Source: CBDFHC01 sp965247585 (lineage in GTDB: Bacteria; Chloroflexota; Dehalococcoidia; Lucifugimonadales; GCA-2712585). From it: a stretch of DNA of 64,000 nucleotides. Positions 27,466 to 35,944 of this stretch are shown piece by piece; the first letter of the stretch is position 1, and each line of letters opens with the position of its first letter. The notes under the pieces were generated by a model. That model was not told the DNA's origin. It was given only the letters and a program-made list of their open reading frames with translations, and made no database searches. The position numbers and the translations under genes are program-made. Location of the stretch: assembly GCA_965247585.1 (NCBI GenBank), contig CBDFHC010000005.1:868001-932000 (forward strand), given 5' to 3'.

Positions 27466-27496
27466 GGAAGGCCGGACGTTTTGCGCCCGGCCTTCC
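27466..27496 (-). terminator. Hairpin terminator of the PKD giant gene
   Basis: GGAAGGCCGG (27466-27475) pairs with CCGGCCTTCC (27487-27496), with two more inner pairs and a short loop, about 50 bp past the stop at 27547. The downstream T-run is weak. Confidence 0.6.
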
Positions 27497-27546
27497 GTCT
27501 GTTCCTCCGTGTAGCTGACCCTCTTGTCAGCCTATCTTGTTTCTAT

Positions 27547-29295
27547 CTATGACTTGGAGCCGCTCTTGCTGTTCCCCGAGCCGCTGTTGTCTGACCCTGA
27601 CCCGGTGTCGCACAGCGGGTTGTTCTTGTCGTGCTGGTTCACCGACTCCGCCAGCTCCTTGGCCCGGTTCAGGTCGTCCTTCGTCGCGTTCGGGTTGTTC
27701 AGGATGGCCTCGACCTCGGCTATCAGCGCCTGGAAGGAGAGTACCTCCACCGGCGCCCCGTTGCCGGAGCCACTGCCGCTGCCGCTCCCCTGGTCTATGG
27801 TGATGGCCTCGTCCCATTCCACCCCGCCCTTGGCGAAGTTCAGCCATGCGGCCAATGCCTGCGATGTGGCGTCCCGGCGCTTCTTGTCCAGCTTGTTGCC
27901 GCTGCCACTGTCGCCGCCTGATCCGCTGGCGTCTCCACCCTTCTTCTTGTCCTTGCCACCCTTCTTCTTTTTGCCACTACCGGAGCCTGAACCCGAGTCC
28001 TTGGACTGGTTGCTTCCGTTGCCGCTGCCACTGCCGTTGTTCCCGCTCTTCGGGTCCAGCACCTGACGCGCCTGCGCTATGGTGGCCGCCGTCGTCACTT
28101 CGCTGAAGTGGCCGCTGGCGTAGTTCACTATGTCCAGGTACGTCTGCATGGTGTCGGCGTCTATCTGTTTCTTACCCTTGTCCTTTACCTGCTTCTTCCA
28201 GAACCCCTTGCTCTTGGCGCAGTCGCAGTCGTCCGCCACTATCTTAGTCAGGCTGTCCGCGTCGCTCCCTCCGTCGTCGTCAGTCACCGACACGCTTACC
28301 GTGTAGATGCCCGCCGCTATGAAGGTCACCGACGCGTTGTCCGACGCCCCGAAGGGGTATGTCCCGTGGGGACTAGGTAGCGGGTCCGCGCTGGCCCCGT
28401 TGTTGAAGTAGGTGTTCGCCGCCGTGGTCGGGTCCGGGGCGAAGCCCCATGTGAAGGTCAGGTCATCGCTGCCCGGGTCCGTGGCCGACGCGTCGTGCGT
28501 CTGCTCACGGTTCACCCGGCCCAGGAACGCCGGCCCTCCGGCGAAGCTTATCGCCCCGCTGGTGTCAAAGCTCAAGGTGGGCGCCACGTTGGCTACGTTC
28601 ACCGCCACCGTGGTGGATACCGTGCCCGTGTCGTCGTCCTCCACCGTGATGGTCACGGTGTAGGTGCCGTTGTCACCGTAGGCGTGGCTGCCGCTAACGC
28701 TGCCGCCGCTCACCGCGGAAGGCCCGTCGGAAGTGCCGTCGTCCCAGTCTATGGTGGCCGTGTGGGTGTCCAGCGTACCTACGTCTGTGTAGCCCGCGCT
28801 GACGCTGGCCGTGCCCCCCTCCAGTATGCTGTCGCCGCTGGCTGAGGTGATTACCGGCGCTACGTTGTTTACCGTTACTGAGGTGCCGGCGCTGCCCGTG
28901 CCGCCGTCGTCGTCCACTATGGACACGCCTATGGCGTACACGTCAGACCCGGTCCCCGTGGGATCGTCGTCCAGGTACTGGTGCGATTCACTGTAGCTGG
29001 TGCTACCTGCCGGGTAGCTGTATACCACCGGCACGCCCTCGCCCCAATCTATGGTGATGTCGAAGGTGTCCAGCACCCCGGGGTCGGTGATGCTGCCGCT
29101 TACCGTGGTGGTGCCGTTCTCGTTTATTGTGTCGCCGTTGGCGGTAATGGACGGGTTGACGTTGAGGACCGTTACCGTGCCGCTGTACGGGTTGACGTTG
29201 AGGACCGTTACCGTCTGTAGGTGGTCTCCCCGCCGTCCTTGTCCTTGATCTTGCCGCCCACGCTCAGAGGCCCGTCGTCTACCGCCGTGTTGCAC
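27547..29295 (-). CDS. PKD-repeat surface protein, C-terminal fragment (third frame)
   Basis: Third piece of the interrupted giant gene. True protein sequence starts near 29220 (VTVLNVNP); the 25 residues before that are out-of-frame. It contains three or four PKD-like domains (ending ...DDGGTGSAGTSVTVNN, ...DDDTGTVSTTVAVNV and DDDGGSDADSLTKIV), then a distinct C-terminal part: CDCAKSKGFWKKQVK, similar to the KGYWKNH motif of some surface proteins, and a highly polar tail of Gly-Ser-Gly linkers and Lys runs separating two helical blocks. The tail may bind cell-wall polymers. The start at 29295 is not believable as a native start. Confidence 0.75.
   Translation of the reverse strand: MQHGGRRRASERGRQDQGQGRRGDHLQTVTVLNVNPYSGTVTVLNVNPSITANGDTINENGTTTVSGSITDPGVLDTFDITIDWGEGVPVVYSYPAGSTSYSESHQYLDDDPTGTGSDVYAIGVSIVDDDGGTGSAGTSVTVNNVAPVITSASGDSILEGGTASVSAGYTDVGTLDTHTATIDWDDGTSDGPSAVSGGSVSGSHAYGDNGTYTVTITVEDDDTGTVSTTVAVNVANVAPTLSFDTSGAISFAGGPAFLGRVNREQTHDASATDPGSDDLTFTWGFAPDPTTAANTYFNNGASADPLPSPHGTYPFGASDNASVTFIAAGIYTVSVSVTDDDGGSDADSLTKIVADDCDCAKSKGFWKKQVKDKGKKQIDADTMQTYLDIVNYASGHFSEVTTAATIAQARQVLDPKSGNNGSGSGNGSNQSKDSGSGSGSGKKKKGGKDKKKGGDASGSGGDSGSGNKLDKKRRDATSQALAAWLNFAKGGVEWDEAITIDQGSGSGSGSGNGAPVEVLSFQALIAEVEAILNNPNATKDDLNRAKELAESVNQHDKNNPLCDTGSGSDNSGSGNSKSGSKS
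29152..29219 (-). repeat. Tandem duplication of a 36-bp segment, one copy short by 4 bases
   Basis: Copies at 29152-29187 (36 bp) and 29188-29219 (32 bp) are the same apart from a missing 4-base GCCG. The unit encodes YSGTVTVLNVNP on the minus strand. The 4-base loss in the upstream copy shifts the frame and ends the middle fragment at 29208. Confidence 0.9.
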
Positions 29296-31481
29296 ACCGC
29301 CGTGGGGGTGCCGCTGTAGGCGCCGAAGCCCCCGCCGCAGTCAAAGGCGTATGTGAAGCCTGCCGAGGTGTCCGCGTTGGACGGGTCAGACTGGCTGCTC
29401 AGTCCCATGTTGAAGGAGCTGCCCTCGTTTACGTTGTTCGGCCGGTCGAAGTTGGCCGTGGGCGCTATGTTCAACACCGTGAGGCTAAAGCTGACCACCG
29501 TCACTCCGCCGTCCCCATCGTCCAGGGTAATGTCTACGGTCTGGCTCTCCGAAGGACCGTCGTCAGTGCCGAAGCTCCAGCTCCAGGTCCCGTTGTTAGT
29601 TCCAGTCTTGGTGACCGCGCCAATGGATGCGGACACGGACACGTTGTCGTCGCCGGGGTCTGAGTAGGTGCCGCTGTTGGCGGCGCCGGTGCCCTCGTCC
29701 ACCGTCACGTTAGCCGCGTTGGCCACGCCGGAGGGCGCCACGTTCAGGACGGTGATCGTCTGGGTCTGACAGGTGGAGGCCGTATCGTCGTCGGTCACAC
29801 AAACCGTTACGTCGAAGGTCCCCTGGTCAGGGTACGTGTTCGAGCTGGTTACGGTGCCCGAACCGGCGCCCTGGGCCACCGCGGCCGGCTGCGCGCCGGC
29901 TCCAGCGCCGAAGTCCACCGTGGCCGTGTGAGTGTCCAGGGTGCCCACGTCCGTGAAGTTAGCCGTCAGGTTGGTGGGGGTGCCCTCGGACAGACCGGTG
30001 AGGCTCATGGAGACGATCTCCACCGGCACGTTGTTGACCGTTACCTTGACGCTCAGCTCGCTGCCGGCCGTTCCGCCGATTATCAAGTCGAAGGGAGCGT
30101 CGGTGTTGATTATGGTTTCTACGCCGGAACCGTCCAGGTTGGCTCGGGCGATACGATCGCCGCGGCGCTCCGCCCAGTACACGTGCCCCTGTCCGTCCAA
30201 CGCCACGCCCCAGGGGAAGTTCAGTCCAGTCACTATCACCTGGAACCCGGTGCCATCCATGTTGACGCGCATGATGCGCCCGTCAAAGGAGTCATTGAAG
30301 GGGCTAGGATCATCGGCGAAGTAGATCTTCTCCGCCTCCAGGTCCAGCGCGATGCCCCGTGGCCTCTTCAGGCCGGATTGAAGGACCACTTTTCCGGTGC
30401 CGTTCAGGTTCATCCTCTCGACGGAATTGCGGCGAAAGTTGGTGGTGTAGATGTGTCCGTTGGCCAGGTCTAGCGCCACGTCCGATGAGTCTCTATCAAG
30501 GTTTGCTTCCAGCGCGCCGTTGAAACCGTAGCGCTGCAGTGAGGACACGAAGGTCGCCACGTAGATGTCTTCCGCGGCGGTATCCACGGCCACGCCGTTC
30601 ACCCGAAGAATGTTGGTGACCATGGTCTCAAGACCGGTGCCATCGGTATTTACTCGGTAGACGTTGCCTCGGGCCCCGCCACTTGGGTTAAGTCTGTCAC
30701 CAAAGTAGAGCTTACCATCGTCCGCCAGGTCGATCCCCGTAGAGAGGCGCAGCCCCGTTACCACGTCTGTGGGGCTTGTCCCGTCCGGGTTGGCCCGCCG
30801 GACTTTGTCGCCACCGGTTGCAAAACCTACGGGGCGCGTTTCGCCAGGGCCTTCTGTCCAGAACAACCCGGAAGCTCCTCCGCCTCCTCCGCCACCCTCG
30901 GTAGCCTGCGCCCCGTCAGAGTCCGTCAGCGTCAAGCTGATCAGGTACTCGTCACTGAGGGTGCCGGTGGGGTTGTCGTCCAGGTACTGGTGCGTCTCCG
31001 AGAAGGAGGTGGTGCCCGCCGGGTAGTTGAAGGTCTGTACCGGTGAGCCGTCGCCCCAGTTTACGTCCAATGTTAGGTCGTCTATGCCCGGGTCGCCCAG
31101 GTCTCCAGCCAGGGTGCTGGTGCCGTCCTCGTCGATCGGCGAAGTGGCGGAAAGGTTAGTAAGGGTAGGCGCCACGTTCAGTACCGTCAGGCTGAAGGAC
31201 GTAGTAGCCTGCGCGCCTGCGCTGTCAGTGGCCGTGATTGTCACGTTCTGGCTGTCGTCAGGTCCGTCACTGGTCCCCAGAGACCAGGTCCAGATCCCGC
31301 TCTGGGTCCCGGTTTGGGTCACGGCGCCCGCCGAGGCGGTTACCGAAACCACGTCGCCGGCGTCTATGTCATCGAAGTTGCCGCCGTTCTCGGCCGTTTC
31401 TCCCTCGTCAACGGTGACGCTGGAGCTGGTGGCCGAAACTGTCGGCGGGTCGTTTACCGCGGCTACGGTGACCGTTCCCAA
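29208..31481 (-). CDS. PKD-repeat surface protein, middle fragment with nested beta-propeller (second frame)
   Basis: Second piece of the giant gene. The frame is actually open from about 31577 (IDLNPAPNFNGPGG), upstream of the nominal start at 31481. It has a cadherin-like/PKD series with recurring VTVDEGE, GTWSWSFGTDDGP, VTITATDSDG and SLTVLNVAP elements. Inserted in one PKD domain, after DSDGAQATE and a run of seven glycines, is a roughly 270-residue beta-propeller of YWTD/NHL type (repeats such as LYFGDRLNP, NVYRVNTDGTGLE, IMRVNMDGTGFQV, HVYWAERRGDRIARANLDGSG); the PKD domain resumes at SVKVTVNNVP. Ends at TAA after ETTYRR because of the 4-base loss at 29215. Confidence 0.75.
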   Translation of the reverse strand: MGTVTVAAVNDPPTVSATSSSVTVDEGETAENGGNFDDIDAGDVVSVTASAGAVTQTGTQSGIWTWSLGTSDGPDDSQNVTITATDSAGAQATTSFSLTVLNVAPTLTNLSATSPIDEDGTSTLAGDLGDPGIDDLTLDVNWGDGSPVQTFNYPAGTTSFSETHQYLDDNPTGTLSDEYLISLTLTDSDGAQATEGGGGGGGASGLFWTEGPGETRPVGFATGGDKVRRANPDGTSPTDVVTGLRLSTGIDLADDGKLYFGDRLNPSGGARGNVYRVNTDGTGLETMVTNILRVNGVAVDTAAEDIYVATFVSSLQRYGFNGALEANLDRDSSDVALDLANGHIYTTNFRRNSVERMNLNGTGKVVLQSGLKRPRGIALDLEAEKIYFADDPSPFNDSFDGRIMRVNMDGTGFQVIVTGLNFPWGVALDGQGHVYWAERRGDRIARANLDGSGVETIINTDAPFDLIIGGTAGSELSVKVTVNNVPVEIVSMSLTGLSEGTPTNLTANFTDVGTLDTHTATVDFGAGAGAQPAAVAQGAGSGTVTSSNTYPDQGTFDVTVCVTDDDTASTCQTQTITVLNVAPSGVANAANVTVDEGTGAANSGTYSDPGDDNVSVSASIGAVTKTGTNNGTWSWSFGTDDGPSESQTVDITLDDGDGGVTVVSFSLTVLNIAPTANFDRPNNVNEGSSFNMGLSSQSDPSNADTSAGFTYAFDCGGGFGAYSGTPTAVCNTAVDDGPLSVGGKIKDKDGGETTYRR

Positions 31482-31485
31482 GGTG

Positions 31486-33105
31486 TCACCGCTGACCGCG
31501 CCGAAGATGTCCTTTGCGCGGAATTCGAAGGTCCCGCCAGGTCCGTTGAAGTTGGGGGCGGGGTTCAGGTCTATCGAGCCCTGTGAACGTGACGGGCAGG
31601 CCGCCCGTCACGTTCACAGGGCTGACGCTGGTCAGGCTCAAGGCCACGATCTCGATTTGGATCGTCTGGCCTTCTGGATCGCTGCACTGGAGGATCAGGG
31701 GATGCGAAGTGGTTCCCCCGTCCTCGGTAAGCCCGATATTGATGGCGTTACATGTGGGTGGGAGGTTGGGTGGAACGATCCAGTCCTTGGTTACAGGGTT
31801 GGAGGACCCAGGATCACCGGTGGCTGGGTCAACAAAGGTAGCCTGGATGGTGTCGGTTCCGGTCACGCTGCTGGTGTAGCCGATGGTTGCCACGCCGGCG
31901 GTGTTGGTGGCCGCGGTGCCAATGGTGCCCGTATTGGGGCCGGAAATAATTTTAAAGGTGACGGTAACGTTGGGAACCGGATTGCCCGAGTCGTCTTTCA
32001 AAGTGGCGGTAAGTGTGTGAGTATCGCCGATTACGTTTTCCCCGGTATTTGGCTCAAGCAACAGGTCCGGCGGGATGAGCACCGTTCCGCCGATGCCTGA
32101 AAATGCGAAGATGTATGTGTTGGGTATGCCCAGGTTGGGCCCGCCGGTCACGTTGGGCTGGCCCAAGGAGTAGGCCTCGGCGCCTACGGCGCTGAGAGCT
32201 GCCAGCGCGCCGGCCTCATTTGCCGCCCCGCCGTAGTAGATTCGGAAGGTCTTGCTGGCGCCTGGCGCCAGCGGCCCAAATCCAAAGTCAAAGATAGCAC
32301 CGTGGTCCTGCGGCCCAACGTCCGTGCAGTTTGTGTTATTACACGCCGCGTTTAACGCCCCTCGCCCAGCGAATGGGTTGGGGTTGGCGAACCCGTTGTC
32401 GGAGGCAAAAAGCAGGTTTGCCGCGCTGCCTATGCCCTGGATCGTTACAAACTCGCTGAAGGGCGTGGGATCAGTGTCCCAGTCCATGGCCCGAGTGTAA
32501 CGGAGGTCCGTCACCGCGGTGGAAGAGAAGTTCTTTATCGTCACTTCGACTTCCAACAGGTCGGAAGTCAAAGGCGTGGGGTGGAAGTCGTGGGTGACCC
32601 TTAGACGTCCAAAGGCGTCTACTACAGATACCGCGGAATCGCCCGCCGAGTCCACCGATGACGGTCCGGTGCCCGGTGTTCCCGAGGTGGTGAAGCTGAC
32701 TACCGTTAGATTCTGAACCCCGCCAACGGCAACATCAGTGTGACCGGCCTGTCCTGTGCCGGCGTCGCCCACGCCCCAGCCCTCACAGACACAACCTTGC
32801 GAGGTGGATTCACCTTCGGTAGGCATGTAGCGCACGCCGACAATTGTCGTCCCGCTGGCCGCGCGTACAGTCCCGTTAACTCCCAGGTGGCCCTGGTCAA
32901 GGACGCCCAGCTTTACAGTACCGTTGTCGATAATGGCGCTGTTTTCGCTAACATCAGTGGTGGGGGTCGCATTGGGGATCTCTTCATCGGCCAGGACAGC
33001 GGACGAAGCGATGACCGCTAATGCAAATACGGAAAGTACGGCGGCCACAAATATCCAGTACTTGGGAAGGGAGTTGAGCCACCTGTTCACTGGTCTGCCT
33101 ATCAT
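31486..33105 (-). CDS. PKD-repeat surface protein, N-terminal fragment with signal sequence (first frame)
   Basis: First piece of the giant gene. An N-terminal hydrophobic segment (about residues 17-38) ending SSAVLADEE serves as a signal peptide. Then comes a roughly 270-residue domain (VKLGVLDQGHLGVNGT... to AFSGIGGTVL) that I do not recognise but which is rich in Asn/Thr and has a Cys-rich NAACNNTNCTD loop, and one bacterial Ig-like (Big_1-type) domain (GNPVPNVTVTFKIISGPNTG). In-frame coding runs to about 31580 (GLPVTFTG); the last 30 residues are out of frame. ATG at 33105 follows AGGAGGG at 7 bases. Together the three fragments would make a protein of about 1850 residues. Confidence 0.78.
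   Translation of the reverse strand: MIGRPVNRWLNSLPKYWIFVAAVLSVFALAVIASSAVLADEEIPNATPTTDVSENSAIIDNGTVKLGVLDQGHLGVNGTVRAASGTTIVGVRYMPTEGESTSQGCVCEGWGVGDAGTGQAGHTDVAVGGVQNLTVVSFTTSGTPGTGPSSVDSAGDSAVSVVDAFGRLRVTHDFHPTPLTSDLLEVEVTIKNFSSTAVTDLRYTRAMDWDTDPTPFSEFVTIQGIGSAANLLFASDNGFANPNPFAGRGALNAACNNTNCTDVGPQDHGAIFDFGFGPLAPGASKTFRIYYGGAANEAGALAALSAVGAEAYSLGQPNVTGGPNLGIPNTYIFAFSGIGGTVLIPPDLLLEPNTGENVIGDTHTLTATLKDDSGNPVPNVTVTFKIISGPNTGTIGTAATNTAGVATIGYTSSVTGTDTIQATFVDPATGDPGSSNPVTKDWIVPPNLPPTCNAINIGLTEDGGTTSHPLILQCSDPEGQTIQIEIVALSLTSVSPVNVTGGLPVTFTGLDRPEPRPQLQRTWRDLRIPRKGHLRRGQR
31577..31623. repeat. Perfect 21-bp inverted repeat at a frameshift site
   Basis: 31577-31597 and 31603-31623 are perfect reverse complements with a 5-base loop (AGGCC). 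It lies inside the PKD gene exactly where the reading frame changes; one extra base at the left end (GAGCCC for expected GACCC) accounts for the shift. Confidence 0.9.
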
Positions 33106-33447
33106 TGCGGGCCCTCCTGGGGCTAAGTTTCGGCTTGCCGTCTGCCGGTACTGAGAGATGCGTACCCCGGGAGCCTCGAACGGAGCGTAATCTGAAGGGT
33201 GTCCCGGTACTGCAAATAGCGCCCAAGGTTAGTTTTCTAACCGGGCGGGTTTACGGGATACAGGAATGACACCTATTGTCAATGGAATTAAGTTCTATTT
33301 ACTTACCTTTACTCAACGGAACCTACATGGTGTTGGGAATTTGGGGCGTTTTCCCACAAAGCGATCGACCATAGGCAGGCGTCAATATATCAACCGCCGG
33401 AGGGCAGTCTCGTAAAAAGAATGAGGCCGAAAGTAGGCAGGTTAACG
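33106..33447. other. Divergent intergenic region between the PKD giant and nadE
   Basis: About 340 bp without a supported gene. The centre (33260-33340) is the most AT-rich stretch nearby. I looked for a cyclic-di-GMP riboswitch before the PKD gene and could not support one. Confidence 0.45.
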
Positions 33448-33456
33448 TGATATACT
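33448..33456 (+). promoter_or_regulatory. Extended -10 promoter of nadE
   Basis: TGaTATACT, 27 bases before the nadE ATG; no clear -35 element. Another case of the TGn-extended box seen before several genes here. Confidence 0.5.
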
Positions 33457-33483
33457 GACGGAAAACGCTTGGTGGAAGGCAAA

Positions 33484-35208
33484 ATGCGCACTTTTCGCCT
33501 GGCCCTGGCCCAGATAAACACCACCGTTGGCGACCTGGACGGGAACGTCCGGAAGATTCTGGAGTACGTTGACGGAGCGCGCGCTTTCGGCGCGGACCTG
33601 GTGGCGTTCCCGGAGACGGCCATCACCGGCTACCCGGCGGAGGACCTGCTGTACAAGACGGCGTTCCTGCGGGACAACATGGCGGCGATGCGCCGAGTGG
33701 TGGAGGCTTCGCAGGGGATAGCGGTGGTGGTGGGCTTCGTGGACACGGATGGGGATATCTACAACGCGGCGGCGGTGGCGAAAGACGGTGAGCTGGCGGG
33801 GGTTTACCACAAGATATACCTGCCGACTTATGGCGTGTTTGACGAGGACCGCTACTTTCGGCGGGGGGAGAGCCGCCCGGTGTACGTCATCGGCGGGGTG
33901 GCGGTGGGGCTGAACATCTGCGAGGACGCATGGTACCCCATGGGGCCTATGGTGGCGCAGCGGGACGCCGGGGCGGAGGTGATAGTGAACATAAACGCGT
34001 CGCCGTACCACACGGGGAAGCAGCGGGACCGGGAGCGGATGATGGCCACCCGGGCGGCAGACAACGAGGTTTACGTTGGGTACCTGAATGCGGTGGGAGG
34101 CCAGGACGAGCTGGTGTTCGATGGGGCCAGCGCGATCTTCGACCCGCAGGGGAGGACTGTGGCCCGGGGCGTGAGCTTTGAGGAAGAGCTGCTTGTGGCG
34201 GACCTGGACATAGACGCGGTGCTGCGGTCGCGGCTGCGGGACCCCCGGGGCAGGCAACAGCGGGGGCAGGGAGCGGGAGAGCTGGTCCAGGTGTCCGAGT
34301 TCCAGGATAGGGAGCTCCCGCCGCTGGAGAAGCGGGACATATCGCCAACGCTGTGCCGGGGGGAAGAGGTGTACCGGGCGCTGGTGACGGGTTGCCGGGA
34401 CTATGTGAGAAAAAACGGGTTCACCCGGGTGCTGATTGGCCTCTCGGGGGGGATTGATTCGGCGCTGACGGCCAGCGTGGCCTCGGACGCGCTGGGGCGG
34501 GAGAACGTAGTGGGGGTGACGATGCCGTCCCGGTACTCCAGCGAAGGAAGCATTGTGGACTCCAAGCTGCTTTCGGACAGGCTGGAGATAGAGATGTGGA
34601 CAATGCCCATAGAGCCAGGGCACGTGGCGTTCCAAGATATGCTGGCGGAGGCGTTCCAGGGCACGGCGCCGGGTGTGGCGGAGGAGAATATCCAGGCGCG
34701 CATCCGGGGAAATCTGCTGATGTCCATGTCAAACAAGTTCGGCTGGCTGGTGCTGACCACGGGGAACAAGAGCGAGATGGCCATGGGATACGCCACGCTG
34801 TACGGGGACATGGCGGGGGGCTTCGCGGTGCTGAAGGACGTGCCGAAAACGCTGGTGTATGAGCTGTGCCGCTGGCGTAACGAGCACGGCTCGCCGAAGG
34901 GGGTGATACCCCAGAGCATTATCGAAAAGCCGCCCAGCGCGGAGCTGAAGCCGGACCAGAAGGACCAGGACACGCTGCCGCCGTACGAGGTGCTGGACCA
35001 GGTGCTGAAGGCGTACGTAGAGGAGGACCGAGGGTACGACGAGATTGTGGAGCTGGGGTTCGACGCCGCGTTGGTGCAGCGGGTAATCACCACGGTGGAC
35101 CGGAACGAGTACAAGCGGCGGCAGTCGCCGCCGGGGGTGAAGATAACGCCCAAGGCTTTCGGCAAGGACCGGCGGCTGCCCATTGTGAACCGCTACCGGC
35201 AGTTCTAA
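33484..35208 (+). CDS. nadE: Glutamine-dependent NAD+ synthetase
   Basis: Converts nicotinic acid adenine dinucleotide to NAD+ using glutamine. The N-terminal nitrilase-type glutaminase has its Glu-Lys-Cys triad in FPETAITGYP (about residue 45), YHKIYLP, and LNICEDAW (about 146). The C-terminal synthetase has the P-loop LSGGIDSAL (about 321), GNKSEMAMGY, and the family ending NRYRQF. Length from the chosen ATG is 574 residues. ATG at 33484, preceded by GGAAGG, is preferred to the GTG five codons upstream, which overlaps the binding site. Confidence 0.95.
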   Translation: MRTFRLALAQINTTVGDLDGNVRKILEYVDGARAFGADLVAFPETAITGYPAEDLLYKTAFLRDNMAAMRRVVEASQGIAVVVGFVDTDGDIYNAAAVAKDGELAGVYHKIYLPTYGVFDEDRYFRRGESRPVYVIGGVAVGLNICEDAWYPMGPMVAQRDAGAEVIVNINASPYHTGKQRDRERMMATRAADNEVYVGYLNAVGGQDELVFDGASAIFDPQGRTVARGVSFEEELLVADLDIDAVLRSRLRDPRGRQQRGQGAGELVQVSEFQDRELPPLEKRDISPTLCRGEEVYRALVTGCRDYVRKNGFTRVLIGLSGGIDSALTASVASDALGRENVVGVTMPSRYSSEGSIVDSKLLSDRLEIEMWTMPIEPGHVAFQDMLAEAFQGTAPGVAEENIQARIRGNLLMSMSNKFGWLVLTTGNKSEMAMGYATLYGDMAGGFAVLKDVPKTLVYELCRWRNEHGSPKGVIPQSIIEKPPSAELKPDQKDQDTLPPYEVLDQVLKAYVEEDRGYDEIVELGFDAALVQRVITTVDRNEYKRRQSPPGVKITPKAFGKDRRLPIVNRYRQF

Positions 35209-35223
35209 AGAGGGGACGAGGGG

Positions 35224-35856
35224 TTAGGAGGCGCCGCCGTTAACGCGCGAGGCGCGGCGGGCCTCCACCAAGGCAACGACAGTTTTGAGCTGGTCCGAAG
35301 CCTCCTCAATAGAACGCGCCAGCACGTTGTATTGTTCCTCGGTCTCAAACCCCTCGGCCAGATGCTCCCTGAATTGGGCGTTGAGAGCGTTGAGCTCCCG
35401 TACCCGGCCTTCCAGTGCGGCGGTGCGCTCAGCAACCAGTCTCTCCAGCTCCTCTTTATAGGCGCGGTTTTCAATGATTAGCTGGTGCCGCTCCAGGGCG
35501 CGTTGGACGCGAAAGACCATCTCTTCAATGCTAAAGGGTTTGGTAATGTAGTCGTAGGCGCCCAGCTTCATGGCCTCCACGGCGCGGCTCACGTCAGTGA
35601 CGGCGGACACCATGACAACGCCTACGTCCGGGAAGGTGGAGACCACCTCCTTGAGCAGATCGATTCCTTCACTCCCCGGCATGCGAATGTCAGAGAGGAC
35701 CAGGGTTACAGGATTGTTGTGGAGGTGCCGCAGGGCTTCCTCCGTACCGGACGCAGACACGCACTGATAGCCGTTCCTGGCTAGCGCTTCGGTAATAACC
35801 TGGCGGATCACCGGTTCATCGTCCACGGCCAGGATTCGGGCGTTCTGATTTACCAT
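35224..35856 (-). CDS. Response regulator with coiled-coil output region
   Basis: A 210-residue protein. The receiver domain (residues 6-120) has the acid pair DD at 12-13, the phosphoacceptor Asp56 in LSDIRMPG, and the conserved Lys of ITKPF. The second half is a long coiled coil (about 125-205, heptads from ERHQLIIENRAYKEELERLV onward) without a recognisable DNA-binding domain. Output may be through protein partners. It lies 88 bp downstream of the histidine kinase gene on the same strand, so the pair is likely cognate. Start is ATG at 35856. Confidence 0.9.
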   Translation of the reverse strand: MVNQNARILAVDDEPVIRQVITEALARNGYQCVSASGTEEALRHLHNNPVTLVLSDIRMPGSEGIDLLKEVVSTFPDVGVVMVSAVTDVSRAVEAMKLGAYDYITKPFSIEEMVFRVQRALERHQLIIENRAYKEELERLVAERTAALEGRVRELNALNAQFREHLAEGFETEEQYNVLARSIEEASDQLKTVVALVEARRASRVNGGAS

Positions 35857-35944
35857 CTCTCTTCTCCAATCTGACGTGGCGGCGCCAATGAAGCTTAGGC
35901 GCTGACCGGGTGTTCAGCCGGCGTAAAACGGGGCAAGGTCAAGT

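Noticed and set aside
33128..33235. Possible cyclic-di-GMP riboswitch before the PKD giant
   Set aside because: The characteristic conserved blocks of the known classes are not present.
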